This document shows positions 1-6,743 of a DNA stretch of 12,294 bases, piece by piece. The position numbers were made by a program, and so were the translations under genes. Under the pieces are notes generated by a model, which saw nothing but the letters and a program-made list of their open reading frames with translations, was not told where the DNA came from and searched no databases. Every line of letters starts with the position of its first letter. Position 1 is the first letter of the stretch. The DNA is from Ardenticatenia bacterium (GTDB taxonomy: Bacteria > Chloroflexota > Anaerolineae > Aggregatilineales > Aggregatilineaceae), in assembly GCA_026984385.1 (NCBI GenBank), contig JALSSH010000294.1, positions 1-12,294 on the forward strand, in the 5' to 3' direction.

Positions 1-1
1 G

Positions 2-1003
2 GTCAGCTTTGCTGTGCCGAGCGTGATGGCCCAAGACGGCGGCAGCTTGCTGGATACCGTCCGCGAGCGCGGCTACTTGATCTGTGGCGTGAACGGCCAA
101 GTCCCTGGCTTTAGCTTCCTGGACCCGGATACGGGCGAGTGGAGCGGCTTTGACGTGGACTTCTGCCGTGCGTTGGCGGCAGCGGTCTTCGGTGAAGTGA
201 CCGCCGACAATATTCAATACGTGCCCCTGACGGCCAAAGAGCGCTTCACCGCGCTGCAAACCGGCCAGGTGGACGTGCTCTTCCGTAACACCACCTGGAC
301 GCTCCAGCGTGACGGCGAGTTCGGCATTGATTTTGGCCCCACCACCTACTATGACGGCCAGGGCTTGCTGGTGAAGGCCGACTTGGGCGTCGGCAGCATT
401 GACGAGCTGGACGGTGCTTCGATCTGCACGCTGACCGGCACGACCACCGAGCTGAATATTACCGAAGCGCTCAGCTCGCGCGGCCTGAGCTATGAGCTGG
501 TCCCCTTCGAAAACTCCAGCGAGACCTCCGCTGCTTTTGAAGAAGGCCGTTGCGACGTGCTGACTTCTGACCAGAGCCAGTTGGCCGGCTTGCGCTCTCA
601 AATGGCCGACCCGGGATCGGTCGTCGTGTTGCCGGAAGTGATCTCCAAAGAACCGCTCGGCCCGGCCTACCTGGAAAACGACGCGCGTTGGGCGGACGTG
701 GTGAACTGGACCGTTTTCGCTACCTTCACCGCCGAGGAATTCGGCATCACCCAGGCGAACGTGGACGAGTTCCTGAGCACCGATGACCCGCGCATCCAGC
801 GCTTCTTGGGCATCGGCGACAACGCCAGCGGCTCGATCATCGGGCTGGACAACGACTTCGCGGTTAACGTGATCCGCGCGGTCGGCAACTACGGCGAGAT
901 CTTCGAGCGCAACGTGGGCGCCGACAGCCCGCTGGAGCTGCCGCGCGGCCTGAACCGTCTCTGGACCGACGGCGGCCTGATCTACGCACCGGCCTGGCGT
1001 TAA
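2..1003 (+). CDS. aapJ: General L-amino-acid ABC transporter substrate-binding protein, AapJ/BztA family (5' partial)
   Basis: Extracytoplasmic solute-binding protein that captures amino acids and delivers them to the AapQM permease encoded downstream. The frame is open to the window edge. The first visible residues (VSFAVPSVMA, then QDGG) look like the end of a Sec signal peptide with cleavage after VMA, so only the start codon and early signal peptide are missing and the GTG at 14 is not the true start. About 333 residues are visible; AapJ proteins are about 340. Family hallmarks are all present: GFDVDFCRA near residue 50, the NTTWTL segment near 95, TGTTTELN near 145, GRCDVLTSD near 180, ISKEPLGP near 215 and a C-terminal GGLIYAP. 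The Cys pair (SICTLTG and GRCDV) typical of the family is retained. It heads an Aap-type operon and is separated from the first permease by 145 bp containing a strong hairpin, which fits higher expression of the binding protein. Exact amino-acid preference cannot be read from sequence. Confidence 0.95.
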   Translation, partial: VSFAVPSVMAQDGGSLLDTVRERGYLICGVNGQVPGFSFLDPDTGEWSGFDVDFCRALAAAVFGEVTADNIQYVPLTAKERFTALQTGQVDVLFRNTTWTLQRDGEFGIDFGPTTYYDGQGLLVKADLGVGSIDELDGASICTLTGTTTELNITEALSSRGLSYELVPFENSSETSAAFEEGRCDVLTSDQSQLAGLRSQMADPGSVVVLPEVISKEPLGPAYLENDARWADVVNWTVFATFTAEEFGITQANVDEFLSTDDPRIQRFLGIGDNASGSIIGLDNDFAVNVIRAVGNYGEIFERNVGADSPLELPRGLNRLWTDGGLIYAPAWR

Positions 1004-1025
1004 GCCTACTCCGTGTAACACATCG

Positions 1026-1049
1026 GGGACGCAGGTACGCCTGCGTCCC
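1026..1049 (+). terminator. Intercistronic hairpin after aapJ (attenuating terminator or mRNA-stabilising stem)
   Basis: A perfect 10-bp inverted repeat, GGGACGCAGG (1026-1035) and CCTGCGTCCC (1040-1049), flanks the 4-base loop TACG, 23 bp after the aapJ stop. The following bases (TTCCGTT) are only weakly T-rich, so termination is probably partial. In binding-protein operons such stems commonly protect the upstream message or reduce read-through, giving excess binding protein over permease. That role is inferred here. Confidence 0.7.
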
Positions 1050-1059
1050 TTCCGTTATC

Positions 1060-1090
1060 CGCTCTTTCGCCATCGTAAAAACGCTCTTTC
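1060..1090. repeat. Pair of 9-bp direct repeats CGCTCTTTC in the aapJ-aapQ gap
   Basis: CGCTCTTTC occurs at 1060-1068 and again at 1082-1090, with starts 22 bp apart (about two helical turns). The pair lies between the hairpin and the aapQ start. It could be a tandem operator or a chance match in a short gap; no known regulator site is recognised. Confidence 0.35.
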
Positions 1091-1148
1091 AACACCCTGG
1101 TTGTGAGGGCGGATCGTCCAATTTCTTTTTGCCCTGGGGGGATAACTT

Positions 1149-2351
1149 ATGGCAGAAGGCAGACCCTCCACATTCAACCGCGCTGCACACGCCCCTGTGC
1201 CTTTTTGGCGAGATATCCGCATCATCCAGGTGATCGCTCAGATCGTTTTTTTAGTCTTGGTGGCCGCGGCGGGTTATCTGTTGATCCATAACCTGCTCAA
1301 CAACCTGGAAGCAAGCCACCTGACGATCAATTTTCATACCCTGGAGCGCCCCTTCGGCACGATGATCTCCGAGGGAACGTCCAACTTTGAGCCTTCCAAG
1401 TCTACCAATCTCCAAGCGCTGATGATCGGGCTAAAAAACACGTTGCGTGTGGTGGTGGTAGGCCTTATCGGGGCGACGTTCTTGGGCATTCTGATCGGCA
1501 TCGGCGAGCTTTCCACAAACTTATTGGTGCGCACGGTTGCCAAATCTTACGTCGAAGTTTTTCGCAACACCCCGTTGTTGGTGCAACTGTACTTTATCTA
1601 TCGCGGGATGCGTTTGGTCGTGCCGGAGAACTTGCGAGATTCCTACAAGCTCCCCGGGCCGGTGTATATCAACCGTCGCGCGGTGAACTTTCCGCTGATC
1701 CAGGGCACAGAAACGGCCTGGATACTCTATGTGGCGGTCGGTTTGGGCTTGGCGGTGGGGATCGGGTTGTGGATTTGGCGCTTGCGCGTGCAAGAACACA
1801 CCGGCCAGCGTGCCTATACGATGCGCTGGTTTTTGGCCGCCCTCCTCGGCTTCACCGTCATCGGCTGGCTTTTGGCAAGCAAGCCTTTCTCCATCGAATA
1901 TCCGCACCTGAAAGGGTTCAACTTCGAGGGCGGGGATAGGCTTTCGGCGGAATATATCGCGCTGACGATCGGGCTTATCCTCTATACGGCGGCTTTCATC
2001 GCTGACATCGTCCGCGCGGGTATCCAAGCTGTCCCCTACGGGCAGATCGAGGCTTCACGCGCGTTGGGCTTCAACAACGCTGACACGTTGCGTTTGGTGG
2101 TTTTGCCCCAGGCTTTGCGCCTGATCATCCCACCTTTGGGCAATCAATACCTCAACCTGACCAAAAACTCCAGCTTGGGGGTCGCTATTGGCTTCTTTGA
2201 CGTGTACAACGTCGCCAACGTGATCTCGAACCAAACCAGCCAGTCTGTCGCAATCTTTGCGGTGATGATGGTGATTTATCTGAGCTTGAGCCTGATCATC
2301 TCTGCAGTGATGAACACGCTCAACTACACCATGCGGCTGAAGGAGCGGTAG
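1149..2351 (+). CDS. aapQ: General L-amino-acid ABC transporter permease, AapQ/BztB family
   Basis: Integral membrane permease subunit of the Aap transporter, expected to pair with AapM and contact the ATPase AapP. At 400 residues it is normal for AapQ. A first membrane helix lies at about 27-47. The transport domain starts near residue 87 (LQALMIGLKNTLRV) and includes the conserved VEVFRNTPLLVQL at about 135-147. A loop and additional hydrophobic stretches lie at 150-245, as usual for AapQ. The EAA coupling motif is at about 301-320 (EASRALGFNN, then LRLVVLPQA), the part that docks on the ATPase. Further helices run to the C terminus. The ATG at 1149 follows a purine-rich GGGGGGATAA stretch. 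It ends 2 bp before aapM, whose ribosome site AAGGAG lies inside the last codons of aapQ, so translation is probably coupled. Confidence 0.95.
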   Translation: MAEGRPSTFNRAAHAPVPFWRDIRIIQVIAQIVFLVLVAAAGYLLIHNLLNNLEASHLTINFHTLERPFGTMISEGTSNFEPSKSTNLQALMIGLKNTLRVVVVGLIGATFLGILIGIGELSTNLLVRTVAKSYVEVFRNTPLLVQLYFIYRGMRLVVPENLRDSYKLPGPVYINRRAVNFPLIQGTETAWILYVAVGLGLAVGIGLWIWRLRVQEHTGQRAYTMRWFLAALLGFTVIGWLLASKPFSIEYPHLKGFNFEGGDRLSAEYIALTIGLILYTAAFIADIVRAGIQAVPYGQIEASRALGFNNADTLRLVVLPQALRLIIPPLGNQYLNLTKNSSLGVAIGFFDVYNVANVISNQTSQSVAIFAVMMVIYLSLSLIISAVMNTLNYTMRLKER

Positions 2352-2353
2352 CC

Positions 2354-4204
2354 ATGAAACGGCAATACGACGACACCTTCTTCTATATTGCGCCGTCCGA
2401 GCCGCCACCTAGCCGCCGTCCGCCCATTGTGGAGGTGGGGCCGATTGGTTGGCTGCGTCGCAACCTCTTTAGCAGCAAAATCAACTCGCTGGCGACGATT
2501 TTTACCGGCGTGGTGATCCTGGGCTTTTTGTATATGGTGCTGAGCTGGTCGATCCGCACGGCGCAATGGGCCGTTGTCTACAACAACTTGCGGATGCTCA
2601 CCAGCGGCACATACGACCGACGCGAAACCTGGCGGCTGGAAGTGGTGGCCGGAGCGCTGGTCTTCCTGACCGGCCTGGGGCTGGGCATCTGGGCGCGGGT
2701 GGCGCGCAGTGTGTTTATCGCCGTGCTGGTGAGCCTGGCGGTGATCATCATCGTACCCATCGTCAGCGCCTACATCCCCGAGCCGACCATTCACATTTTG
2801 CTTCGGCCCAGCAAAACGCCGCCAAACTTTGTTTTCGTGGGCTTGGCCGGGCAAGAGGTCACCGTGCGACTAGAGCCGCAAACCGATCCCGCCGACGTGG
2901 ACGCGCCTTTGCTCGGCTTTGTGGAGCAAAAGTCGCGCGTGGACTGGTCTACGTTGGCGCGCCAAGTGCACGACGGCAAAGCCGACTTGGCGGACTATAA
3001 CATGCAGTTTACGCTGCGGGTGCTGGACAACCGCTTGCGTCCGCTGATGACCGACGAAGGACCGGTGCAAGCTGTCTTTGACGCAGAAAACCCGGGTGGA
3101 ACGCTGACCTTCACGCTGCCCGCCGACGATTGGTATGTGTTGGAAGTAACGCGCGATGACACCAGCGAGCCGGTCGGCTATGCCTGGCTGCGCATTGACA
3201 ACGTAGAAGTTTTTTCCAGCCAAGAAGACTTGGCCCAACGCCGTGCCGACCGCTTCGGCGACCCGCCGGAAGTGGACAACGCGCTTTTCGCTGAAGAAAA
3301 AGCCTATCGTTTCGAGGGCGCGCGCTCGTTCAAGCAGTTTTTGAGCTTGCAGCTTGCGCCGCTCTTTAGCCGCTTGGCCGTGCCGTTGCTGATCGGGGCA
3401 TTGCTCTTTGTGGACGGCTGGGTGATCGGCGTGTTGGGCAAAGCCGACAAGCGCGTGCGGCGCGGCGCGCTCATCGGCTGGGCGTTGGCCTTTCCCTTCT
3501 CGATCATCGTGTTGCGCGGCTTTGAAGGCTCGCGTTTGTTGCCGCTGGTAGATAGCGGACAGTGGGGCGGTTTGCTGCTCACTGTGCTGTTGACGGTGGT
3601 CGGCATTACGGCCTCGTTTCCCATCGGCGTCGCGTTGGCTTTGGGGCGGCGCAGCAATCTCCCTGTAGTCAAGTGGACGTGTACGATCTTCATCGAGACG
3701 GTGCGCGGTGTGCCGTTGATCACGGTGCTTTTTATGGCGAAGCTGATCGTGCCGTTTTTCTGGTCTGCGCTGACGGATATTGACTTGACCGTGCGCATGA
3801 TGATCGGGTTGACGCTCTTTAGCGCGGCGTACCTGGCGGAAAACGTGCGCGGCGGCTTGCAGATCATCCCGAAGGGGCAGATCGAGGCGGCGCGTGCATT
3901 GGGGCTAAACCCTTTCCTCACCACCACGCTGATCGTGTTGCCGCAAGCCTTGCGCGCGGTCATTCCGGCCATCGTGGGGCAATTCATCAGCCTGTTTAAG
4001 GATACGTCTTTGGTGGCGCTGGTGGGCCTCTTCGAGCTGGTCGGTATCGTGGGGCTGATTGTCAAAGGGCAGCCGATCTACCGCCCGTATCAGCGCGAAG
4101 CCTATATCTTTGTCGCCATCATCTACTTTGTCATCAGCTACGCCATGTCGGATATCAGCCGCCGCCTGGAAACTTCCGGCGCCGGCAGCGTGCGCCGACT
4201 GTGA
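2354..4204 (+). CDS. aapM: General L-amino-acid ABC transporter permease, AapM/BztC family, with large extracytoplasmic insertion
   Basis: Second permease subunit of the Aap transporter. The N terminus carries the AapM signature WLRRNLFSS (33-41), a helix at 48-66, the NNLRMLTSGTY...ETWR stretch (77-93) and two helices at about 96-141. The C-terminal transport domain starts near 404 (QWGGLLLTVLLTVVGI), contains FIETVRGVPLITVLFM (446-461), and has an EAA loop at 511-530 (EAARALGLNP, then TTLIVLPQ). The protein is 616 residues, whereas AapM proteins are usually about 380. The excess lies mainly in a hydrophilic block, about 145-335, between the helix ending near 141 and hydrophobic segments at 342-360 and 370-387. 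No frame disruption is seen and codon use matches the rest, so this is a real architecture rather than a sequencing error. Its start is fixed by AAGGAG just upstream. Permease identity is firm; the role of the insertion is unknown. Confidence 0.93.
   Translation: MKRQYDDTFFYIAPSEPPPSRRPPIVEVGPIGWLRRNLFSSKINSLATIFTGVVILGFLYMVLSWSIRTAQWAVVYNNLRMLTSGTYDRRETWRLEVVAGALVFLTGLGLGIWARVARSVFIAVLVSLAVIIIVPIVSAYIPEPTIHILLRPSKTPPNFVFVGLAGQEVTVRLEPQTDPADVDAPLLGFVEQKSRVDWSTLARQVHDGKADLADYNMQFTLRVLDNRLRPLMTDEGPVQAVFDAENPGGTLTFTLPADDWYVLEVTRDDTSEPVGYAWLRIDNVEVFSSQEDLAQRRADRFGDPPEVDNALFAEEKAYRFEGARSFKQFLSLQLAPLFSRLAVPLLIGALLFVDGWVIGVLGKADKRVRRGALIGWALAFPFSIIVLRGFEGSRLLPLVDSGQWGGLLLTVLLTVVGITASFPIGVALALGRRSNLPVVKWTCTIFIETVRGVPLITVLFMAKLIVPFFWSALTDIDLTVRMMIGLTLFSAAYLAENVRGGLQIIPKGQIEAARALGLNPFLTTTLIVLPQALRAVIPAIVGQFISLFKDTSLVALVGLFELVGIVGLIVKGQPIYRPYQREAYIFVAIIYFVISYAMSDISRRLETSGAGSVRRL
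2786..3358 (+). other. Inserted beta-rich, probably periplasmic or external domain within AapM
   Basis: This covers residues about 145-335 of the AapM-like permease. It is rich in acidic residues and beta-forming alternations such as FVGLAGQEVTVRLEP, MQFTLRVLDNRL and GTLTFTLPADDWYVLEV. The last, followed by GYAWLRID, resembles the closing strands of PPC-like or other Ig-like beta-sandwich modules. An acidic helical stretch (288-315) then leads to the next membrane segment. Location outside the cytoplasm is inferred from its place after the third predicted helix. No known domain is confidently assigned. Confidence 0.55.
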
Positions 4205-4227
4205 GATACAGCTAGAGGAAAACTCCT

Positions 4228-4992
4228 ATGGCCGAGAACCAAGCCGAAAAGCAAAACGCCGAAGAACCCATCATCATCTGCGAAGAGGTCAATAAATGGT
4301 ACGGCAACTTCCACGTGCTCAAGGATGTGAGCCTGGAGGTGATGCCTCAAGAGGTGGTGGTGATCATCGGCCCGTCGGGGTCGGGCAAGTCCACCTTCAT
4401 CCGCTGCATCAACCGCCTGGAAGAACACCAGGAAGGGCATATCATCGTGGACGGGATCGAGCTGAGCCACGATGTGCGCAATATCGCCGCCATCCGCAGC
4501 GAGATCGGGATGGTCTTCCAGCAATTCAATCTCTTTCCGCACCTGACCGTGCTGGACAATATCACGCTGGCCCCGCGCTATGTGCGGCGGATGCCGCGTA
4601 GGGACGCGGAAGAGATCGCGTTGGAACTGTTGGATCGCGTGGGCATCCCGGACCAGGCGCGCAAATATCCCGGGCAGCTTTCCGGCGGGCAGCAACAGCG
4701 CGTGGCGATTGCGCGCGCGTTGGCGATGCAGCCCAAGATCATGCTCTTTGACGAGCCGACTTCGGCGCTCGATCCGGAAATGATCAAAGAAGTGCTGGAC
4801 GTGATGAAAGAGCTGGCCGAAACAGGCATGACGATGCTGGTGGTGACACACGAGATGGGCTTTGCGCGTGAGGTAGCCGACCGCATCGTCCTTTTTGACG
4901 AAGGGCGCATTGTGGAAATGGGCACGCCGGAACACTTCTTCACCAACCCACAACACGAGCGCACCAAGCTCTTCCTCTCGCAGATTTTATAA
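4228..4992 (+). CDS. aapP: Amino-acid ABC transporter ATP-binding protein, AapP/GlnQ family
   Basis: Cytoplasmic ATPase that powers the AapQM permease. At 254 residues it is standard for polar-amino-acid importers. Walker A is GPSGSGKST (48-56), the Q-loop is VFQQF (96-100), the ABC signature is LSGGQQQR (151-158), Walker B is IMLFDE (171-176), the D-loop follows as SALD (179-182), and the switch His is in VVTHEMGF (H208). All catalytic residues are intact. The N-terminal 15 residues are a charged extension ahead of the conserved start IIICEEVNKWYG. The ATG at 4228 is preceded by AGAGGA at 4214-4219. It lies 23 bp after aapM and 19 bp before the universal stress gene, consistent with one operon. 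Confidence 0.97.
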   Translation: MAENQAEKQNAEEPIIICEEVNKWYGNFHVLKDVSLEVMPQEVVVIIGPSGSGKSTFIRCINRLEEHQEGHIIVDGIELSHDVRNIAAIRSEIGMVFQQFNLFPHLTVLDNITLAPRYVRRMPRRDAEEIALELLDRVGIPDQARKYPGQLSGGQQQRVAIARALAMQPKIMLFDEPTSALDPEMIKEVLDVMKELAETGMTMLVVTHEMGFAREVADRIVLFDEGRIVEMGTPEHFFTNPQHERTKLFLSQIL

Positions 4993-4994
4993 GA

Positions 4995-5014
4995 GCAGGG
5001 GAGATGCACGCATG
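4995..5014 (+). promoter_or_regulatory. Ribosome binding site that fixes the universal stress protein start
   Basis: The sequence GCAGGGGAG immediately precedes the ATG at 5012 with normal spacing. It selects this start over an in-frame ATG at 4895, which would bury the start inside aapP and add 39 residues unlike any universal stress protein N terminus. Confidence 0.75.
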
Positions 5015-5890
5015 ACTATTCCCGCCCGCCTCTACTCACGGGTGCTCGTCTTGCTCGACGGTTCGGCCACGGCGGAGTTTGCGATCCGCTTTGGGGCAGA
5101 CTTGGCGAGCAAACATCAAGCCGACTTGGCGCTTTTGCACCTACGACGCACCAGCCCCACCGCTGCGGAAGCCGAAGCGGAAAACGCTGCGGCAACCGAA
5201 GCGACGGCATATCTGGAACGGGCGCGCAAAGCCGCGCAGTCCTACGGCGTCGCCAGCATCAGCACGCACACCCTGGCCGCGGCCAACTTGCACGAGGCGC
5301 TTTCCCAGTTCATTGACGCGGAGCGCGTGAGTGTGGTGGTCACCTCAACGCAGGGGCGAACCGCTATGCTTCGTTGGATTTTCGGAAGTGGTGTGGAAAA
5401 GGCACTTTCCAACTTCCCTGTGCCGCTTTTGCTGGTGCGCCCGATGTACCAAAAGGTGATCGTGCCGCTGGACGGCTCGGGCTGGTCGGAAAGCGCTATC
5501 CCACAAGCCGCAGAGATCGCGCGCGTTCACGACGCCGAGCTGATCTTGCTGCACGTTTATCAGCCCAAAGGGGGCGATTATGCCGACCAATGGGCGCTTG
5601 CCGGACATCAGCAAATTGCCGAGCAACCTTACGAACAAGTGCGCGACCGTCTGATCGCGCTGCGCAACCAGTTGCGTCAAGAAGGGCTGCGCGCACGTGA
5701 AGTGCTGCTGCGTGCCAACAACCCGGCCCAAGCCATTTGCGAGTTCGTGGAGTCTGAAGACGGCATCAGCCTGGTGGTGATGTCTACGCATGGGCGCACG
5801 GGTTTGGCGCGTTGGCTGATGGGCAGCGTGGCGCAGAAGGTGATCCAAAACGGGCGCTGCCCGGTCAAACTGGTTCATCCGGCGCGCTGA
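5012..5890 (+). CDS. Tandem-domain universal stress protein (UspA family)
   Basis: Cytoplasmic protein of 292 residues with two UspA domains in tandem, about 5-145 and 147-292. Each begins with the family's first strand (YSRVLVLLDGSATAE and YQKVIVPLDGSGWSE) and ends with an ATP-loop-like motif. In domain 1 this is STQGRTAML...FGSG (112-127); in domain 2 it is STHGRTGL...MGS (258-272), keeping the G-9x-G-S core of nucleotide-binding Usp proteins. Nucleotide binding is therefore plausible for both. The first Gly of the canonical motif is Ser in both domains, which is common in tandem Usps. The ATG at 5012 is chosen because of AGGGGAG just upstream and because it matches the domain boundary. Lying 19 bp after aapP and before the terminator, it is probably the last gene of the transporter operon and may modulate uptake or signal nutrient or energy state. 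That link is inference. Confidence 0.93.
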   Translation: MTIPARLYSRVLVLLDGSATAEFAIRFGADLASKHQADLALLHLRRTSPTAAEAEAENAAATEATAYLERARKAAQSYGVASISTHTLAAANLHEALSQFIDAERVSVVVTSTQGRTAMLRWIFGSGVEKALSNFPVPLLLVRPMYQKVIVPLDGSGWSESAIPQAAEIARVHDAELILLHVYQPKGGDYADQWALAGHQQIAEQPYEQVRDRLIALRNQLRQEGLRAREVLLRANNPAQAICEFVESEDGISLVVMSTHGRTGLARWLMGSVAQKVIQNGRCPVKLVHPAR

Positions 5891-5916
5891 GAGCACCCCT
5901 TCGACGCATGTTCACG

Positions 5917-5947
5917 ACGCCTCACTCGCCAGCGAGTGGGGCGTTTT
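5917..5947 (+). terminator. Rho-independent terminator of the aap-usp operon
   Basis: A 13-bp inverted repeat (5917-5929 with 5932-5944) contains one G-T wobble. The 2-base centre implies that the innermost pairs open to form a 4-base loop. The stem is GC-rich and is followed by TTTT at 5944-5947. It starts 27 bp after the universal stress protein stop and just upstream of the upp promoter. Confidence 0.85.
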
Positions 5948-5963
5948 GGTGCGTGTACACACG

Positions 5964-5991
5964 TTGACACCCCCCACAAGGGCGCTACAAT
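5964..5991 (+). promoter_or_regulatory. Sigma-70-type promoter of upp
   Basis: A consensus -35 box TTGACA (5964-5969) is separated by 16 bp from the -10 box TACAAT (5986-5991), one mismatch from TATAAT. The predicted transcript start, near 5998, leaves a leader of about 24 bases holding the ribosome site GAGGAGG at 6011-6017. The leader is too short for a riboswitch. Confidence 0.8.
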
Positions 5992-6021
5992 TGCTGTGCA
6001 TTCAAACCGTGAGGAGGCGCG

Positions 6022-6657
6022 ATGAAAATCCCTGCGAATGTGCACGTTTCCACGCATCCCCTGGTCAAACACAAGCTCACTTTGTTGCGAGACAAGGACA
6101 CCGAGCACAAAAAATTCCGCGAACTGATCCGCGAGCTGGCTATGCTGCTGGCGTATGAGGCGCTGATGGATTTACCGCTCAGCGAGCGTTCTGTGCAAAC
6201 GCCGATGGGCACGGCACGCGGACATGAGTTGCTGGAAAAAGTGGGGCTTGTGCCGATTTTGCGGGCGGGGCTGGGCATGGTGGAGGGCATCCACGAGATG
6301 ATCCCTGGCGCCCAAGTGTGGCATCTGGGCATCTACCGCGACGAAAAGACGTTGCGACCGGTTTCCTACTACAACAAACTGCCCGTTGACCCGACCGTGC
6401 AAGTGTGCTTGCTGTTGGACCCGATGCTGGCGACCGGCGGCTCGGCCACTGCCGCGATCGAAGTGCTGAAAGATTGGGGCGTGCGCCGCATCAAGTTCGT
6501 GGGACTGATCGCCGCACCGGAAGGCGTGCAAGTGGTCACCGAGGCCCATCCGGACGTGCCGCTCTTCTTGGCCGCCATTGACGATCACCTCAACGAACAA
6601 GGGTTTATCGTGCCCGGGCTGGGCGACGCGGGCGATCGTCAGTTCGGCACAGCCTAA
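6022..6657 (+). CDS. upp: Uracil phosphoribosyltransferase
   Basis: Cytoplasmic pyrimidine-salvage enzyme that converts uracil and PRPP to UMP and pyrophosphate. At 211 residues it has the normal family length. The PRPP-binding loop is LLLDPMLATGGSA (130-142), with the acidic D133 and the TGGSA turn. The conserved PILRAGLGM is at 78-86. The C-terminal uracil-binding segment GFIVPGLGDAGDRQFGT (194-210) is complete. The ATG at 6022 is preceded by GAGGAGG, and a strong promoter lies immediately upstream, so upp begins its own transcript. The next gene, a sugar-phosphate transferase, starts 87 bp downstream without a clear terminator between, so some co-transcription is possible. Confidence 0.98.
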   Translation: MKIPANVHVSTHPLVKHKLTLLRDKDTEHKKFRELIRELAMLLAYEALMDLPLSERSVQTPMGTARGHELLEKVGLVPILRAGLGMVEGIHEMIPGAQVWHLGIYRDEKTLRPVSYYNKLPVDPTVQVCLLLDPMLATGGSATAAIEVLKDWGVRRIKFVGLIAAPEGVQVVTEAHPDVPLFLAAIDDHLNEQGFIVPGLGDAGDRQFGTA

Positions 6658-6743
6658 AACACAATTCGGCGACGTGCAACGCTCTGGAGGCGGCCTGCTC
6701 GTCACCACATCGCCGCTATCTTGCACCCCAGACGTGAGGGGCC

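Noticed and set aside
3304..4065. Open frame of 253 codons on the minus strand
   Set aside because: It is antisense to the conserved permease domain of aapM, and its Ser/Thr/Lys-rich translation looks like a shadow.
2354..4204. The oversized AapM as a fusion or assembly artefact
   Set aside because: One uninterrupted frame with consistent codon use runs through, and both flanks align in order to a single AapM, so an internal insertion fits better than a misjoin.
4138..4956. Long open frame of 272 codons on the minus strand
   Set aside because: It is antisense to aapP, which has all ABC ATPase motifs; the translation is His/Arg-rich without any recognisable domain.
4895..5011. N-terminal extension of the universal stress protein starting at an ATG inside aapP
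   Set aside because: The 39 extra residues are low-complexity out-of-frame translation of aapP, while the ATG at 5012 has its own ribosome site and matches the Usp domain boundary.
6658..6743. Terminator or promoter between upp and the sugar-phosphate transferase
   Set aside because: Only a distant GGCGA/TCGCC pairing and a lone TATCTT were found, with no matching -35 box or T-tract.
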